Assembly: GCA_950295325.1 (NCBI GenBank)
Contig: OX485806.1
Span: 15,438,001 to 15,502,000, forward strand
Reading direction: 5' to 3'
DNA from: Polytrichum commune
Taxonomy: Eukaryota > Streptophyta > Polytrichopsida > Polytrichales > Polytrichaceae
Length of the DNA stretch: 64,000 nucleotides
The notes beneath the pieces were generated by a model. The model saw only the letters and a program-made list of their open reading frames with translations, ran no database searches and was not told the DNA's origin. Within the stretch, counting starts at the first letter, position 1. Each line of letters starts with the position of its first letter. This document shows, piece by piece, positions 24,749 to 36,778 of the stretch. A program made the position numbers and the translations under genes.

Positions 24749-25894
24749 CTGCACCAGTGTCAAACAAACCCACAAACAAACATTTAGCTCCAAATAGAAG
24801 CACTACACACTTAAGAAAAGTGTTGCCACAACTTCCTATCACTTGCTGTGCCTAAATAGAGTACACATGAGTCAAGGGTTGAGATGAGATGACCATGCTT
24901 TCACTTTCATAGTTTACTCTCGACCCTCTAAAGAGTCGGAATGGTCTGTGACCGGAAAATGACCTAACAGTTGGGATGACGCACAAGTAATGGAACTTTT
25001 CTTCCCTTAATCAAAGTCAGCACTCAAATGCATTTCTTGCAGTACAGAAATTCACCTCTCTCTTGCTGTGCTTGCCTCCCATTCATACCGGACAGGTTGA
25101 ATTTGGTTGAATTGACTGCCCCCTTGGTTTGCATCTGCAAGGGCAACTCCCAAAGATGTGTCAATACCCTGTGCACACATTGAGGTAAACAGACAGACAG
25201 ATAGACAGACAGTCAAACTAGAGAATCCTTCCTTCCTTCCAGGAGTTTGAGGTCAAGCACTTTGACCACCGCCATCACCAGATAACCTAGAGCCCCGTTG
25301 TGTGTTTCCTCAACACTCCCACATTGAAGCACACTGAACTTAACCCTCGTCAGATGCTCTCAATGTGAGCACATGTATGCCAATGTCTTGCTAACCTAAA
25401 AAGTTAGCAATTTCAGTTCCCCCATAGAAGGCTGCTTTTGGTGCCACAACAGGAAGCTCACTCTACTACATCGGACCGAAACACTTCCCCTACCTCCCCA
25501 TTTCGTCTCCTCCGCCAGAATACATTGCAAAAGCTTCCACTTTCAGGAACTTCAGTCACCTGCTGGCTGAGCTCCAATGCTAAGCTAAGCTACACTAGCG
25601 GACGGACAAGGCACTCTGCCCACGGAAAGAAGAGCCAGAAAGATAGATACTTGTTTGTGATTCTAGCCAGCTTCGCCCTGAACAACAGCCTGCACAATAC
25701 CCTGAACAACACCCGGGGGGGGACACCTGTGCATCGTACGGTCTGACACCGGAACTGGAGTCTGCCACCATCGCCCCAGAAGCCCAAAAATTCCCTATCC
25801 CTACTACAGACTCATCACAAAATGTTTAAGATATCATTGTGCCACTGTAGTGGGCATGATTGCTGATTGCCGCCCTTGGGAAGGTGACCAGTTG

Positions 25895-25954
25895 CCCTTC
25901 CTTTCCTCCCTTCCCTTCCCTTCCCTTCCTCCCTTCCCTTTCCTCCCTTTCCTT
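25895..25954 (+). repeat. CCCTT/TTCC polypyrimidine tract
   Basis: Sixty bases of almost pure C/T on the plus strand, built from TTCCC and CCTTT variants; purine-only on the gene strand. It lies in the 5' region of the POLAR-like gene. Confidence 0.95.
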
Positions 25955-26150
25955 CGTATCCTATCCTTACAAACTCAAGGGAATGATGATAAGCTCAAGC
26001 TCAAATAACCTGAATTTCGGCAAAGGATCCTGAGCCTCCCGCACCAAATAGCAATCCTGAAGTAGCCTAATTCGGACTCCTCATCCAAGTGCATGAGCTG
26101 CACCACAATCCAATGCTTGCGTATGGTTTCCAGATCCCTTAAAGCATCGG

Positions 26151-26432
26151 CTAAGTTAACCTCCAAACTCTTCTCTCATCCACCGTAGCACTCCACCACA
26201 GAACGAAGCAAGAAGGAAGAATAAAAAAAGATTCCCGTGAGTCCCAAGCTCTCCTCCGACTTTGCAATCTTCGAAGAATACTTGCGACGAGCTCCCAGAG
26301 TGCCACGATTCGCTCTATACCCTTGCCCTTACCCTCGCTCTCTTCCTGGGCTCGTCCGTCCCCACCCAATTTTTCAAAATCCCAACCTGGACGGCCCGAG
26401 ATGATGATGAACAGTCCCACAAAAAACTGCAT
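26151..26432 (-). other. Possible first coding exon of the POLAR-like gene
   Basis: An ATG-led frame starts MQFFVGLFIIISG and turns basic (ILRRLQSRRRAW). POLAR-like proteins, as I recall them, begin with a short hydrophobic stretch, so an N-terminal exon here is plausible. Several GT sites could end it, including phase-0 ones, as the next exon needs. No single donor stands out. It may equally be leader sequence. Confidence 0.25.
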
Positions 26433-26800
26433 AAAAAAAGTGGTAAAAAGAAAAAAGAAAAAAAACTACTCACCTTCCTACTTTCTCGTCGAACGAACCT
26501 TTGGAGCTCAAAACATCAACGAAAGCACCAACCCACCCCTGGATGGTGATGAAAACTCGTTCTCCGGCCACAGGCCACCATTTTGCGCACTACGGAGTGC
26601 GTTGAAATCAGTGTCGCATGGCACGGAGGGCTGATGAGCGGGCGAGGGAGGGAGAGGCCTACCAGCTCGCGGGTGTCGGACTGATCATCAGCTTCGCTAT
26701 GGCGGGGAGAGAGGGGTCCGCCACGGCACCTCGAGTAAATAACTTTGGCTTGAGTTTGAGTCGGCCGAGCGGGGACGCCGGCACGCTAAAGCACGGATGC

Positions 26801-26806
26801 CACGTG
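26801..26806. promoter_or_regulatory. G-box (CACGTG)
   Basis: The core lies in GCCACGTGTCAT, in the GC-rich stretch upstream of the POLAR-like gene, a typical binding site for plant bZIP and bHLH factors. The same twelve bases occur upstream of the hnRNP gene (62,285-62,296). Distance to the transcription start is unknown. Confidence 0.5.
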
Positions 26807-26984
26807 TCATTTTTCAAGTGGTCAGAAGCCAAGTGAGTTTGGCCACGCTGGCGTGGCGGATTCTGAGTCCAGCTGGGTTTATTATATCTGGGCATCAAAT
26901 ATACGTGCCATGGATTGTTGGCTTCGGCGTGTGATGCCTTTCACTTTTAAGTGTTGTGATTTTGAAGTGGAGGCTTTGACCTAC

Positions 26985-27290
26985 CTACACTAAATATAGT
27001 ATCTAACTTATTAGTGTCACCAATTCTAGTTGTCTTGCTCAATACTAATTGTAAACCGCCAATGTAGTGTCACCAACGCTATATATACACACATGTAAAA
27101 GCAATTTGGGCATCATAAGTGATTTTTCATCCAAATTTCAATCATCCATGACAACACATCACAAAAATGCTCGGATGCAAAATATATCAAACTTCGCTTT
27201 AATAATTGATATCCAACTTCCAAATGAACTACACTTAGATGCGTCATATTTTTACATTGGAGATTTCATTTCATAGCACCTACCAAAGAG
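26985..27290 (-). repeat. CACTA-like family A copy
   Basis: Starts CTACACTAAATATAG and runs through TTAGTGTCACC, CTTGCTCAATACTA and TTTTTCATCCAAATTTCAATC, the complement of the 1-189 and 34.0-34.17 kb copies. The far end decays near 27,290. It marks the upstream limit of POLAR-like promoter DNA. Confidence 0.6.
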
Positions 27291-28431
27291 GAATTATGAA
27301 AATCTACTACCTACAAGTTTGTTCTCCATTTATATGAATTTAATACACTATACTAATTTGGGGGCTCTAATTCCGAATGAGGGTTTTAAAATAGCAATGT
27401 GGACTCGATACTAACAGATGGCACTTTCACTTGCCCTCTCACATTAGGTTGTATCTATCTATGTCGTATCACTAACGCATTACACCGTTTATGATATTTA
27501 GTGTCACATGCATAATAGTGTCACTTACCCTAATTCGAGGCAAATGTTAGTTACACTAAAGATCAACAACTTCACCATCAGTTTCGCCTCATCACACTCA
27601 GCGTTCAAGTGCGCTTACTAATATCTTGGCATGAGTATGTTCAGTAATGTTATGAGGTGTATACTTATGTAACATAATGATCTACAAGTTGACTAAAGTA
27701 TACTCAAATGACACTTCACGTTGGTAAGCTTCATAATCTTCCCTTTGCATATTAAAACGCAAATTTTTTTCATCTAAAGCATCCCAATGTGCTACGCTGA
27801 ATGTCACAATGAAAATAGATTTTAACTTTGAAAAGTTACATGGTTGACAAATAGTATCACATTGACAATTAGTGGACAAGATAGTTTGAGACCTCTATGC
27901 ATATAGTTTAGGTCCTACACAATTATTCTATGTGATACTAAATAGCATACATGGTATAGTCCTTATGAGTTTCTTCAAAGAGATGATTACAATAGATTGC
28001 CATTTGGATGCAGGCTCACAAAAGGTGATGTGGATATCCAAAAGTTTGTCAATTAAGTTGTACTTAGATGTGACACATTATTATGAGTACATTGATTATC
28101 CCAATGAGTGTGTGTTCTTTTGGAGTCACGGAGTGCTATAACTATTTACCGAGAATCTAATTATTTTACCAAGCAAAGTCATCAATGTTCTATAATGTAT
28201 GAACAACCAATTGAACTTTTGTTAGTAAAATTTGAACTCATGAGTAAGACGAGCCTATTGCACTACGTAACTCCGAACAATAACACACACTAATTGGGAT
28301 ACTCAATGTAGTTTAAATTGACTAAAACCCCTACAATTCTTAATAGAGATAGCATTGTAAGAGAAAGAAGGGGGAAAAGGGATGGAGTGGGGGTCAATTG
28401 TTTATTGGCATGATCTTTTAATGTGGAATAA
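27291..28431. other. Intergenic DNA without a recognisable gene
   Basis: Contains further scattered TTTAGTGTCAC motifs (about 27.48-27.53 kb) that look like decayed ends of family A. No protein-like frame. Confidence 0.5.
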
Positions 28432-28853
28432 GGGTGAGTTTCTATGTAGATCGCTTGCCCACTAGATTCTAGTGTGAATGAGGACAAACATGCCCAAATG
28501 TAGAGGGAATCTGGTGGGGTAGGGTTCGTATGTGCCAACTAGCTACTCCCATCTTCTCAAATCCGGGCCCACTTACTAATCTCCTCTTCTTGGTTATCAA
28601 GGATGGAGTTCTAGACCAACATTGATTCTCTCAAGTCTTCAACTGGTATTAATCCTTCAATGGCTGGCACTTGTAGGTTGAAGAGTCTTTAGTGGATGCA
28701 TGAAAGTCTAGCGGCCCGTGTTCACAACCATCCACATTCTAGTGGATTGCCAAATGTGGTTGGTTGGTGGCTTGCACTTAACTACATGCAAACACCTCCA
28801 ACCCACTATTACATAGAGTCTAGTGGACGAGTGGTCTACATGAAAAGTCACCC
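28432..28853. mobile_element. Tourist-like MITE with TAA duplication
   Basis: 422 bp between TAA repeats (28,429-28,431 and 28,854-28,856). Left end GGGTGAGTTTCTATGTAGA pairs with right end TCTACATGAAAAGTCACCC, and the pairing continues through CCACTAGATTCTA / TAGAGTCTAGTGG. No coding capacity. Confidence 0.8.
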
Positions 28854-29038
28854 TAAGTTGGCCCATTTTTATTCAATGGAGTGGAGTCAAATACTAAGTA
28901 CTATCTTTATTCTATTTTTGTCATTTCTTTTGAAGAGGAAACCAAAAGGCTAATCAATTTTTTTTGTAATAGTTCAATCGGTTGTATAATAAGTTAAGTA
29001 TGGCTATTTTGGCAACTTCCAAATAATTTGCATGTGTG

Positions 29039-29429
29039 AGAGCAAGCCCGGTTGTTCCTGGATTTGCATCTGCATCCGGGAATGAAAAGTGGCCTCCACC
29101 CAAAATGCCGATGCATATTCAGGCAAAACTGCCACTCATTCTACCTTACTACCAAAGAATTTCCTCTAAAATGATTTGTAGTTTTTTGCGGCCCTACCAT
29201 ATTGAGTTGTATTTAGTTAAAGGCCGCCATGAAGTTGTTTGTCCTTAGCTGATAGTAGGCTCCCTGCATATCTCGCTGAAATGCAAGGAGTTCTACACTT
29301 CTTGTATTACTTTACATCCAACTTTAGGGTATAGCAGGGTGACTGGGCCAGTATCCTGCATCTGCATCCACATCGCGGATGAGAAAGCGCAAATGCAGAT
29401 GTAGGTGCAGGGTCACTGGGCTTGCCCTG
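29039..29429. mobile_element. Foldback element with AGRGCAAGCCC ends
   Basis: Left AGAGCAAGCCCGG, GGATTTGCATCTGCAT pairs with right ATGCAGATGTAGGTGCAGGG and CTGGGCTTGCCCT. GCATCTGCATCC recurs inside. No clear target duplication, so the class is open. Confidence 0.6.
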
Positions 29430-31569
29430 AGAGCTTTGGAACAAGATCGAGATTGTTTTAGCACATTATAAACAAGGACACTGAGAATTGAGCTCGTTAA
29501 TTAGCAATGATCGAAGCCTTGTTTATTTAACCTTCTGAACATTGGGAGGTTTTTAATCATACATATATGAAATTTTCATTGTTATGTATTCATACATACC
29601 TTAGATTCAATGGTAACTACCATATCTTGCTCTTTGGTTTGGCACACAATGGTTATTTACTTGATGAAGGTTGACATGCGTCGAATCTCATTGGTTGTGA
29701 CCCTATAAAGTCACATATATAATTTACATTATTGCACTAAATGCGCCAACCCAAAGAGCATGATATGGTATTAGAAACAATATCTCAACAAACATTTATA
29801 CATACTTTAACACATACAAAGGAATGATGTTTATAGGGCCCAAATGTGGTTGTCACTTGACTTTAATGTCTCATTCATACATCGTACTTGGTTCACAAGG
29901 TGTCAAGCCTTGAGAAATAATTGGGGGTACCACTAGCTATCACTAAGAGGTGTTGCATGATAACATGATGTGAGGGTTTTTAGTTTATACATGCTTCATT
30001 CCTCCATGTGTATTCCTTTTGCGACATCTCTTAAATTGAAACAACATATATTATTAAAGCCCCCCATGCCACCACATCACATAAAGTTGAATAATACATG
30101 GGTTTGCCAGGAGTTTGCTAATATGTAAGGGGTGTTGAAGATGTCAATTGTGTTGGGTCATAAACATATGAATATCTAAACATTATCATTTCAACCACCA
30201 ATGTCTTGGTCAAACATTGTCAACTAAGGCATTGGTATCCTTGTTCTAGTAAGCTAGAAAGTTGGTCGATTATAAGTCATTTCCACTCTTTAGCATGTTG
30301 AGTAAAGCCTTTATAAAATTGGGTCACTTTGTGCATAAGCTCCTGAACTCACATATTGACCAACTCATCTAGAGTTTAATCCCATAGTTTATTCAACTGA
30401 ATAAATTGTTTTGTAAAGGTCACCCAAATTAGAAGACATTTCAGCAATGTTAGCCTCCGAGAACACTTAGGAGTTAACCAATTAACCCCTAAGTGCTCAC
30501 AAAGGTCCAAAAGTATTTGTGGGTAATTTTCTCATCATAGAAGGAAAACTTCCAAGTAGTTTGCCACCAAGTGCGTTGGACTCTAAGAAATACTTTTTTT
30601 GACATGGAAGTTGCCCCAACTTACATTAAATTACACACGCATATGTCAATGTTCACAAAACATAAGAATAATGCTTGCTATGTTCCTAATAAAAATTGTT
30701 TATCACTTTGAATCTCGGATAACTTAAAGAGTTGGCATATAAGTCAATAGATGACTTGCTTTATGGGGAGGAATAAAATGAGGTAATCCAAAGACCCTAA
30801 AACAAGAAAGAGAACACTCCTCACCACGTGTATAATGTAATGTTATTTGTTGAGGTGTGTGATGAAAATAAAACTACAAGACCATTTACATTTTGACATA
30901 TCTTGGACTTCCTTTTATATATATATATATATATATATATCATAACATGAACATGTCACATGGATTGGTAATGGAGTTGGATAATATTTTGACTTAAATT
31001 CTTATTATGTGAATATTTTTTTTTAATAAAATAAAGTCCATGACATCTCTATAATAATCTTACGGATAGAGTTTGACAAACGTCTTCCACATCCTCTACA
31101 CCAATACTAGCAATCAAGGTGCCCCACACCAATGCACCAACACTCCACATTATTTTGAATATTCACTACCACAACAAAATACATAAAGTATGTTTTATTG
31201 TGGTTGCTACATGGACGTACAAACAAAAATTATAAGCATATGTGATATGGCTTTCAAGACCCAAGGTAATTTGCATGGGTAAAGGGCACGACCTCTTCAT
31301 GAAGGTAATTTAGTTGCACACATGTATTAGTCTACTAGATGTATACATCCATTTCAACACCAACATGAACATATAATTCTATACTAGATCATGTGAGAGC
31401 ACGAGACTCGACCCCTTGGGCATTGAGGGGGAGGCCACACACATTCAAAAATGTTGGTTTCAAAATGGAGTTTGGAAAGCCAAGGTAAAATAATTCCAGC
31501 CTTGACACGTGCTTGATTTCGCGGAGTTGGGTTTCAAGGTCGTGCCCCTCCGTCCGTTTTCAACCCCGA
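29430..31569. other. Intergenic DNA without a recognisable gene
   Basis: AT-rich with a (TA)n run at 30,915-30,940. No frame resembles a protein I know. Confidence 0.5.
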
Positions 31570-31574
31570 TCCTA

Positions 31575-31835
31575 AACAATGTTTTTGCAAGGGCATGAAG
31601 ACCTCCGTTTCCGATAAGAGTTGGAAACGGACGTTTTTGCAAGGCCTCAAAACCTCCGTTTCCGATCATAGTTGGAAACGGACGTTTTTTGCAAGGCTTA
31701 AGACCTTTGTTCCCGATCAGAGTTGGAAACATACGTATTCTGCAAGGCCTTAAAACCTTTGTTTCTTATCAGAGTTGGAAACGGATGTTTTTGCAAGGCT
31801 TAAAACCTCCGTTTCCGATCCAAGTTGAAAATGAA
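31575..31835. repeat. 51-bp tandem repeat, five units, each a hairpin
   Basis: The unit begins ACCTCCGTTTCCGATC, continues AGAGTTGGAAACGGACG and ends TTTTTGCAAGGCCT-AAA. Unit starts are spaced 50-52 bases apart (G positions 31,607, 31,658, 31,709, 31,761, 31,811). In each unit CCGTTTCC and GGAAACGG can pair around a 9-11 base loop; some copies have lost pairing. Because 51 is a multiple of three, one minus-strand frame reads as a 17-residue repeat (PFPTLIGNGG), but it has no gene context. A decayed sixth unit lies just upstream (31,551-31,574). Confidence 0.85.
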
Positions 31836-32494
31836 TAGTTTTAACCCAAAAGAAGGAGAGGGACTAGCCTTGAAACCAAACTCCTCGAAATTAGTCGCAT
31901 ATCACACCCGTTTCCGAAACCGACATTGTCAAATGTGTATTGGTGTCCCCTTGAGAGGTTAACAAGTTACAACAAGCATGTGCCGGCTATTCCATTGTGT
32001 CATGAATGTTTGGCGACTCAAACAGTTTAATAGAATTCTTATTACCAACTACCCATAACAACAGCCACAACCCAAAAATACCACAACATAGAACTCGCAA
32101 TTCAAAACCAAGAACATTCTCATCATTATTCATTCATTCAACTACTTAATTATGCCAACTTTATGCACAATGGAAGAGTGTTGAGTTTGCAGACAATCAA
32201 AACTTTTTTAATTTTGTCCATGGGCCCAAAGTGTGTGCATCGGGTACTAAATATAGGGAACAATTCATGATAAACTCAAGCACACCCTAGTTTATCTAGT
32301 AGGCGGGGTTGGTGCATAGTAATTGATACACACTTATTTTACACACATTAAAGATTGTACTAACTTATCAAGCATGATAATGATATTGTTAGTGTCGAAT
32401 GTTTAGTCAATTGAACTACCAGCCAAGGCTTAAGTTATGATAGGTAGATTGCATCGGTTTGCCAACAATTATGATGGGCGATGGGGAATTATTA

Positions 32495-32974
32495 GGGCCA
32501 CTTTACACACGAGCCAAGAGCCCAAAAGAAAGTGTCCAAAGGCCGTCCCGACACACCTCGAAAATCATGTAGTGTGGTCACGGACCCTCAAGTGTAGTGT
32601 GAAGTCATATGTGACGGGCTCTCAACGGAATGTTATTTCAATGAATTTCTATTCATGCAGGTCCTTGCACGTGATAAAATAAAATAAATCGATGGTTGTG
32701 AGTGTTTAGAGTGCCATGGTCTCATGGTTTTTGTGTTAGGCCTACCTCCAAGAGGTGGTTCTTGAAAGTAGTCCACGTGACCACCAGAAACGATCCAATA
32801 GATGCCATGTAGGAATGCGTCCATGTAGACTTTACATCCATCTTGCATTAACACGCTCCGTTGGTCCCTCAAGCGTAGTGTGAAGCGAACTTGGACCAGC
32901 TCCGCATATTCCACCCAAGAGAGTGCTTGAAGTGTAATGGTCACGGTCTCTCAGTCTTGTGTGTGAAGTGGCCC
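32495..32974. mobile_element. Tourist-like MITE with TTA duplication (family B, copy 1)
   Basis: 480 bp between TTA repeats (32,492-32,494 and 32,975-32,977). Ends GGGCCACTTTACAC and GTGTGAAGTGGCCC are inverted with one mismatch. Internal sequence closely matches 43,849-44,347. The right TTA is followed at once by another GGGCCACTTTACAC, the start of a second, incomplete copy running toward 33,090. Confidence 0.85.
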
Positions 32975-33439
32975 TTAGGGCCACTTTACACTAGAGCTCG
33001 AGGGGGCCTTGACTCATGATTCATGTGATTGGTCGAGAAGTTGGAGACAATCCAAATGCACTTTACACTAGACCCTGAGGGCATAAAAGACTTCTGAAAT
33101 CTAGGAGGAGGAAATTTTTGTATGGTGTCTTACTTGGCATCAAGTGAATAATATCTCGCGATCTTCCAGATATTGTGTTGGATCCATTAGAAAGTGGTGG
33201 ATCTAACGCAAAACTAGAGGCCGTGGCAAACGATTTGATTGGCATTGGCTACTAGAAATATATATTGCCATGATGGGGTCATGGACTATCTACTTTTGGG
33301 GAATGTTCATTGAGTATGTTGCAATATCTCAACATGGTCCACTGTCATTTTATACTAAGCTTGATGGCCCGTCAATTGGAAAATCGGATTTCTATATCCC
33401 ATGGTGCAGCCTTTGGATGATTTTCAAGGGCAGTTAAGG

Positions 33440-33870
33440 CATGTTCAGACGGGGTCCAAAATTGCTATTGGATTGTGTCTTCAAATTTTGTCAACTATTT
33501 CATACTCAATAGTGAACACAATTGGGAGGACCTTTTCAATTAAGAAATAAACAAATGTGCTCTCTCAATAACCATAACTAAAGAAGAGGAGGTTCAATTT
33601 TCAATATAATTTTTGTTGATGTTTCATCATAGATTTGCTAATGAATCACAAATTTGAAAACATAAATATAATCAATAGAAGATGAAGAACAAGAAAACCA
33701 AGCCACTCAACACCCACATACCTTATATACTAAGGTAGATGGGTCTTAAGTGACTCATTTTCTAGATTAAACCCCTATATTTGATTGGTATGTAGTTTGG
33801 TGAGGATAAAAGAACAAACATCATAAAAGACACACATTTAAATGAGATTGGACTACATCTTTGAATATTA
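33440..33870 (-). repeat. Dispersed repeat family D, minus-strand copy
   Basis: The block with AATAGTGAACACAATTGGGAGG, ACACCCACATACCTTAT, TTGATTGGT-TGT-GTT-GGTGA and AAAGACACA recurs at 34.16-34.4, 44.6-44.96 and 46.9-47.15 kb. It seems to run straight into the family A copy at 33,876. Ends not defined. Confidence 0.5.
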
Positions 33871-33875
33871 ATAAC

Positions 33876-34175
33876 TACACTAAATATATTTAGTGTCACT
33901 ATGGTAACTTTTTGGATGGACGAGTTCATCCATTTGCCGAAACCCTACCTTCTCCTGTCAACGACTTGTGATTGAATATTGTCATGGATGAAAAATCACT
34001 AGGTTAGTGATAGTAACTGCAACACTGTAAATCTATAATCCCCCAAAATATTTACAAGGAATAACAAATAATGTTGGGTTAACATTTAGTGTTGGCGACA
34101 CTACACCGCGGTTTACAATCAGTATTGTGCAAGACAATTAGAATTGGTGATACTAAATATCATATCCAATGTACC
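33876..34175 (+). repeat. CACTA-like family A copy, near full length
   Basis: Starts CTACACTAAATATATTTAGTG and contains ATGGTAACTTTTTGGATG, AAACCCTACCTTCT and ATATTGTCATGGATGA, then the GTAAATCTA-ATCCCCC block. It ends near GATACTAAATATCATATCC. Order and content match 63,470-63,833. Confidence 0.7.
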
Positions 34176-36289
34176 ATACACTCAACAATGAACACAATCG
34201 GGAGGACCTATACATTCAATAAGAAATCAAACAAGCACGCAAGTCTTCCAGTAACCAAAGTTGAATTAGAAGAGATCCGATTTTCGATCCGATTTTTGCA
34301 CATGTTTCATTGTAGATTTGCTAATGCCATACGAGTTTTATTGTGTAAATCTAAATGGTAGAAGTTTAAGAACATGAAAAACAAGAAAACGGTAGAACCG
34401 CGAGGCTCTGTCCTTTATTATGAAAGATTATAATTGTAGTTGTCCACTTTGCTCATGCCAATTCATGGCTACTCACTATACCAAACCTTTCTTGGATTTT
34501 GTGCACCTTCTTCTCAAATACAGGTCAAGGATTGAAGCTACTCATTTATCACCCAAAAAATTTTAAATAAATAATCAAGAACTACCGAAATAACTATAAT
34601 TAACTATATTTCTTCAATGCATTTTAGGGAGCACTTATATATATAACATAAACTATATTTAACATCCACATTACATAAAGTGGACCAAAAATAACAAGAA
34701 CAAGTAACGTCCAAGTGTGAACACAAAGTGGTTAGGAAATTTGCTCTTGAAACGAAGAAGTTGATGCATAGTCTCTGTCCTATAGACAGAGCCAACAAAC
34801 CAATTAACACCCACATACCTTATTTAACGTAAGTTAGTTGTTAGCTTCGTGACTTGGCTTGTTAGCCAACACCCAAAAGTGTGGCCAAATTGAGTCGATG
34901 GGCGGGGAAAGGTGTGTGACGCTATGTTATCCGGTCCACTTTGTAAGGACCCCTTTGGGAAGCCCATTCATAGGCTCCGGGGCTTCATAAATTGCAATAA
35001 CTAGCCTCCCCCTTGTCTCATTGGGGCCTTTGTCTTTGCCCTTTTCCATCGTTTGTTCTTAAGCCTACGGGCTACTTCCGGTGTGATTCACACATTTAGA
35101 AAGCATTTTGTCATTAAATAATGGAATTTGGAACCAAACCTACTACCTACACTATACATTCCTTACAACACATATATTTTTGGATTGAATTTCTTCCTAA
35201 AGTCGAGGGGAAAAAGAGGGTATGGTTACCTACATTCAAGTTGTTGAAAGTGAAAGTTTGAAGTTTGGCGATTGGAGCATTCTTGGCCCCTAGGGTCCGC
35301 ACTCTTGATGATAGCCTTGGATTGTAGAGAAGGACTTTCGAGACATCCAAAGAAAACTACAATAAATAAGATATTTAGTGTTTGATTATATTTAATGTTG
35401 TTACCACCTTAACCTTGTTCAACACTAATTTTCAATTTTTTTTGATAATTAGTGTTAGAAGATATGTTGGAATTTTTCTTTTATCATTATTATTTTTTAA
35501 ACATCTTTACTAACACTGAATCCAAACATATAACTTCCACATATTACCATAGTTGATATTTAGTGTTTGAGTTTACATTTATTGTTACTTATTTTCATAG
35601 GGTTATTGATATTTAGTGTACACGTTCGAATTTAATGTATCAAACACTATATATTCTATTTAGTGTAGTGAGTTGATACAAAGCCCACGCTAGGGTCAGT
35701 TGTTGGACCTTGGCATTAGGAGAGGAGTCCCTCTTGATAGGGAAAGTGCACCTCTATCCGAAATTTATTGTTACCAACAAGGATTTTTCACCCTACTCGT
35801 AGTATTCTTAATGGATACGATGTACTACAATTTTGCCAATGTATATAAGACAAGATGTCCTATCAAGATGGAAACTTCCCACTGGTGTGGACCAATCACC
35901 GGTCTTAGTGTGGGCATGGTATTATTGACTTCTAGCTCAATGAACTTATGTGATCATATTGTGATCATTTCAAAGTCTACAAACAATCTAGACCGTTGGA
36001 TTGTTTCATCTTATGTGGACTGTGCAATTGTCATTTCAAGTTCAAAATCAAAGTCGAGATGCAAAAGATATCGAAGATCATAGTGATTAATTGTGTTCTC
36101 TATAAATGAGCAAATAAACCCTCCCCAAATATGTTCATTGTTCCACATAGAGTGGTATCTATATTTTGAACACATGATCCAATCTCGTTATAACAAGTGT
36201 TTCTTTGGTGTTGTTCTTAATTACAAGCCTTGTTGTATAAGTTACCACTCATCAAACGGTGTCCACTTATGAAAAACAACCACAACATG
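34176..36289. other. Intergenic repeat-derived DNA
   Basis: Begins with a second family D fragment (34.16-34.4 kb), then AT-rich DNA. A stretch near 35.38-35.66 kb is dense in ATTTAGTGT motifs and resembles the complement of 2.08-2.42 kb, so another dispersed repeat is present at both places. The 127-codon plus-strand frame at 35,700-36,083 does not resemble a protein I know. Confidence 0.45.
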
Positions 36290-36352
36290 GCGACATAGCT
36301 TAGATGGTTAGCCCATAGAAACGGCATTTGTCTCTATTTCAATCGTCTATCA
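36290..36352 (+). other. tRNA-like / SINE head relic
   Basis: TAGCTTAGATGGTTAG resembles a tRNA D-arm/A-box. A degenerate B-box (TTTCAATCG) follows about 35 bases later. No cloverleaf with a paired acceptor stem could be drawn, so it is more likely a SINE relic than a tRNA gene. Confidence 0.3.
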
Positions 36353-36778
36353 TATGAGATGTTTTTTAACTATTAAGTTTTATGGTGAGTTTTTCATGTC
36401 ATGATTAGTTGCATTGTGTTTTTCTATTAGTAAGTGTCATATAAAGTTTAAAAAATTGGATGGTATGTATCATTTATCTTGCACATTGCTTAGAATTCAA
36501 AAATCAAGCAAAATAGGACAAAAGCCTAGCCCAAGATCGCAAGTTGTATGGGTGTCCATCATTGGGGTTACATGTATATAGATATAATCGTGATATGATT
36601 AGAACATTATTTATTTATCAATACATGTAAAAACAATATACATTAGTATGATATATGAATGGAAATACTTAATCATCATTATATACTAAAAACATGGAGG
36701 ATGTATCATGTGATACATGTAACTTAGACCAAAATGTTAGACATAGTATCTGCAAATCTGTTTATAGAATTGAGTGTA

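Larger units (their letters stand above)
24749..26436. other. 5' region of the POLAR-like gene (introns, leader and possible first exons)
   Basis: Exon 1 of the minus-strand model is preceded by a good acceptor (TGGTGCAG), so this region must hold at least one coding exon. A candidate lies near 25,162-25,090 on the minus strand: acceptor CCTTGCAG, an ATG right after it, donor CCG/GTATGA. Its phase does not fit directly. A GACA microsatellite (about 25,186-25,210) and a pyrimidine tract (25,895-25,954) also lie here. I could not choose between possible exons. Confidence 0.4.

Noticed and set aside
24749-24793. Start of the POLAR-like protein at 24,793
   Set aside because: The codon there is TTG, not ATG, and a strong acceptor TGGTGCAG lies between it and the conserved sequence; this is intron.
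31460-31732. Apparent 17-residue protein repeat (PFPTLIGNGG)
   Set aside because: It is the translation of the 51-bp DNA tandem repeat; unit length divisible by three keeps the frame open without selection.
36290-36352. tRNA gene
   Set aside because: A-box-like motif only; acceptor and anticodon stems do not pair.
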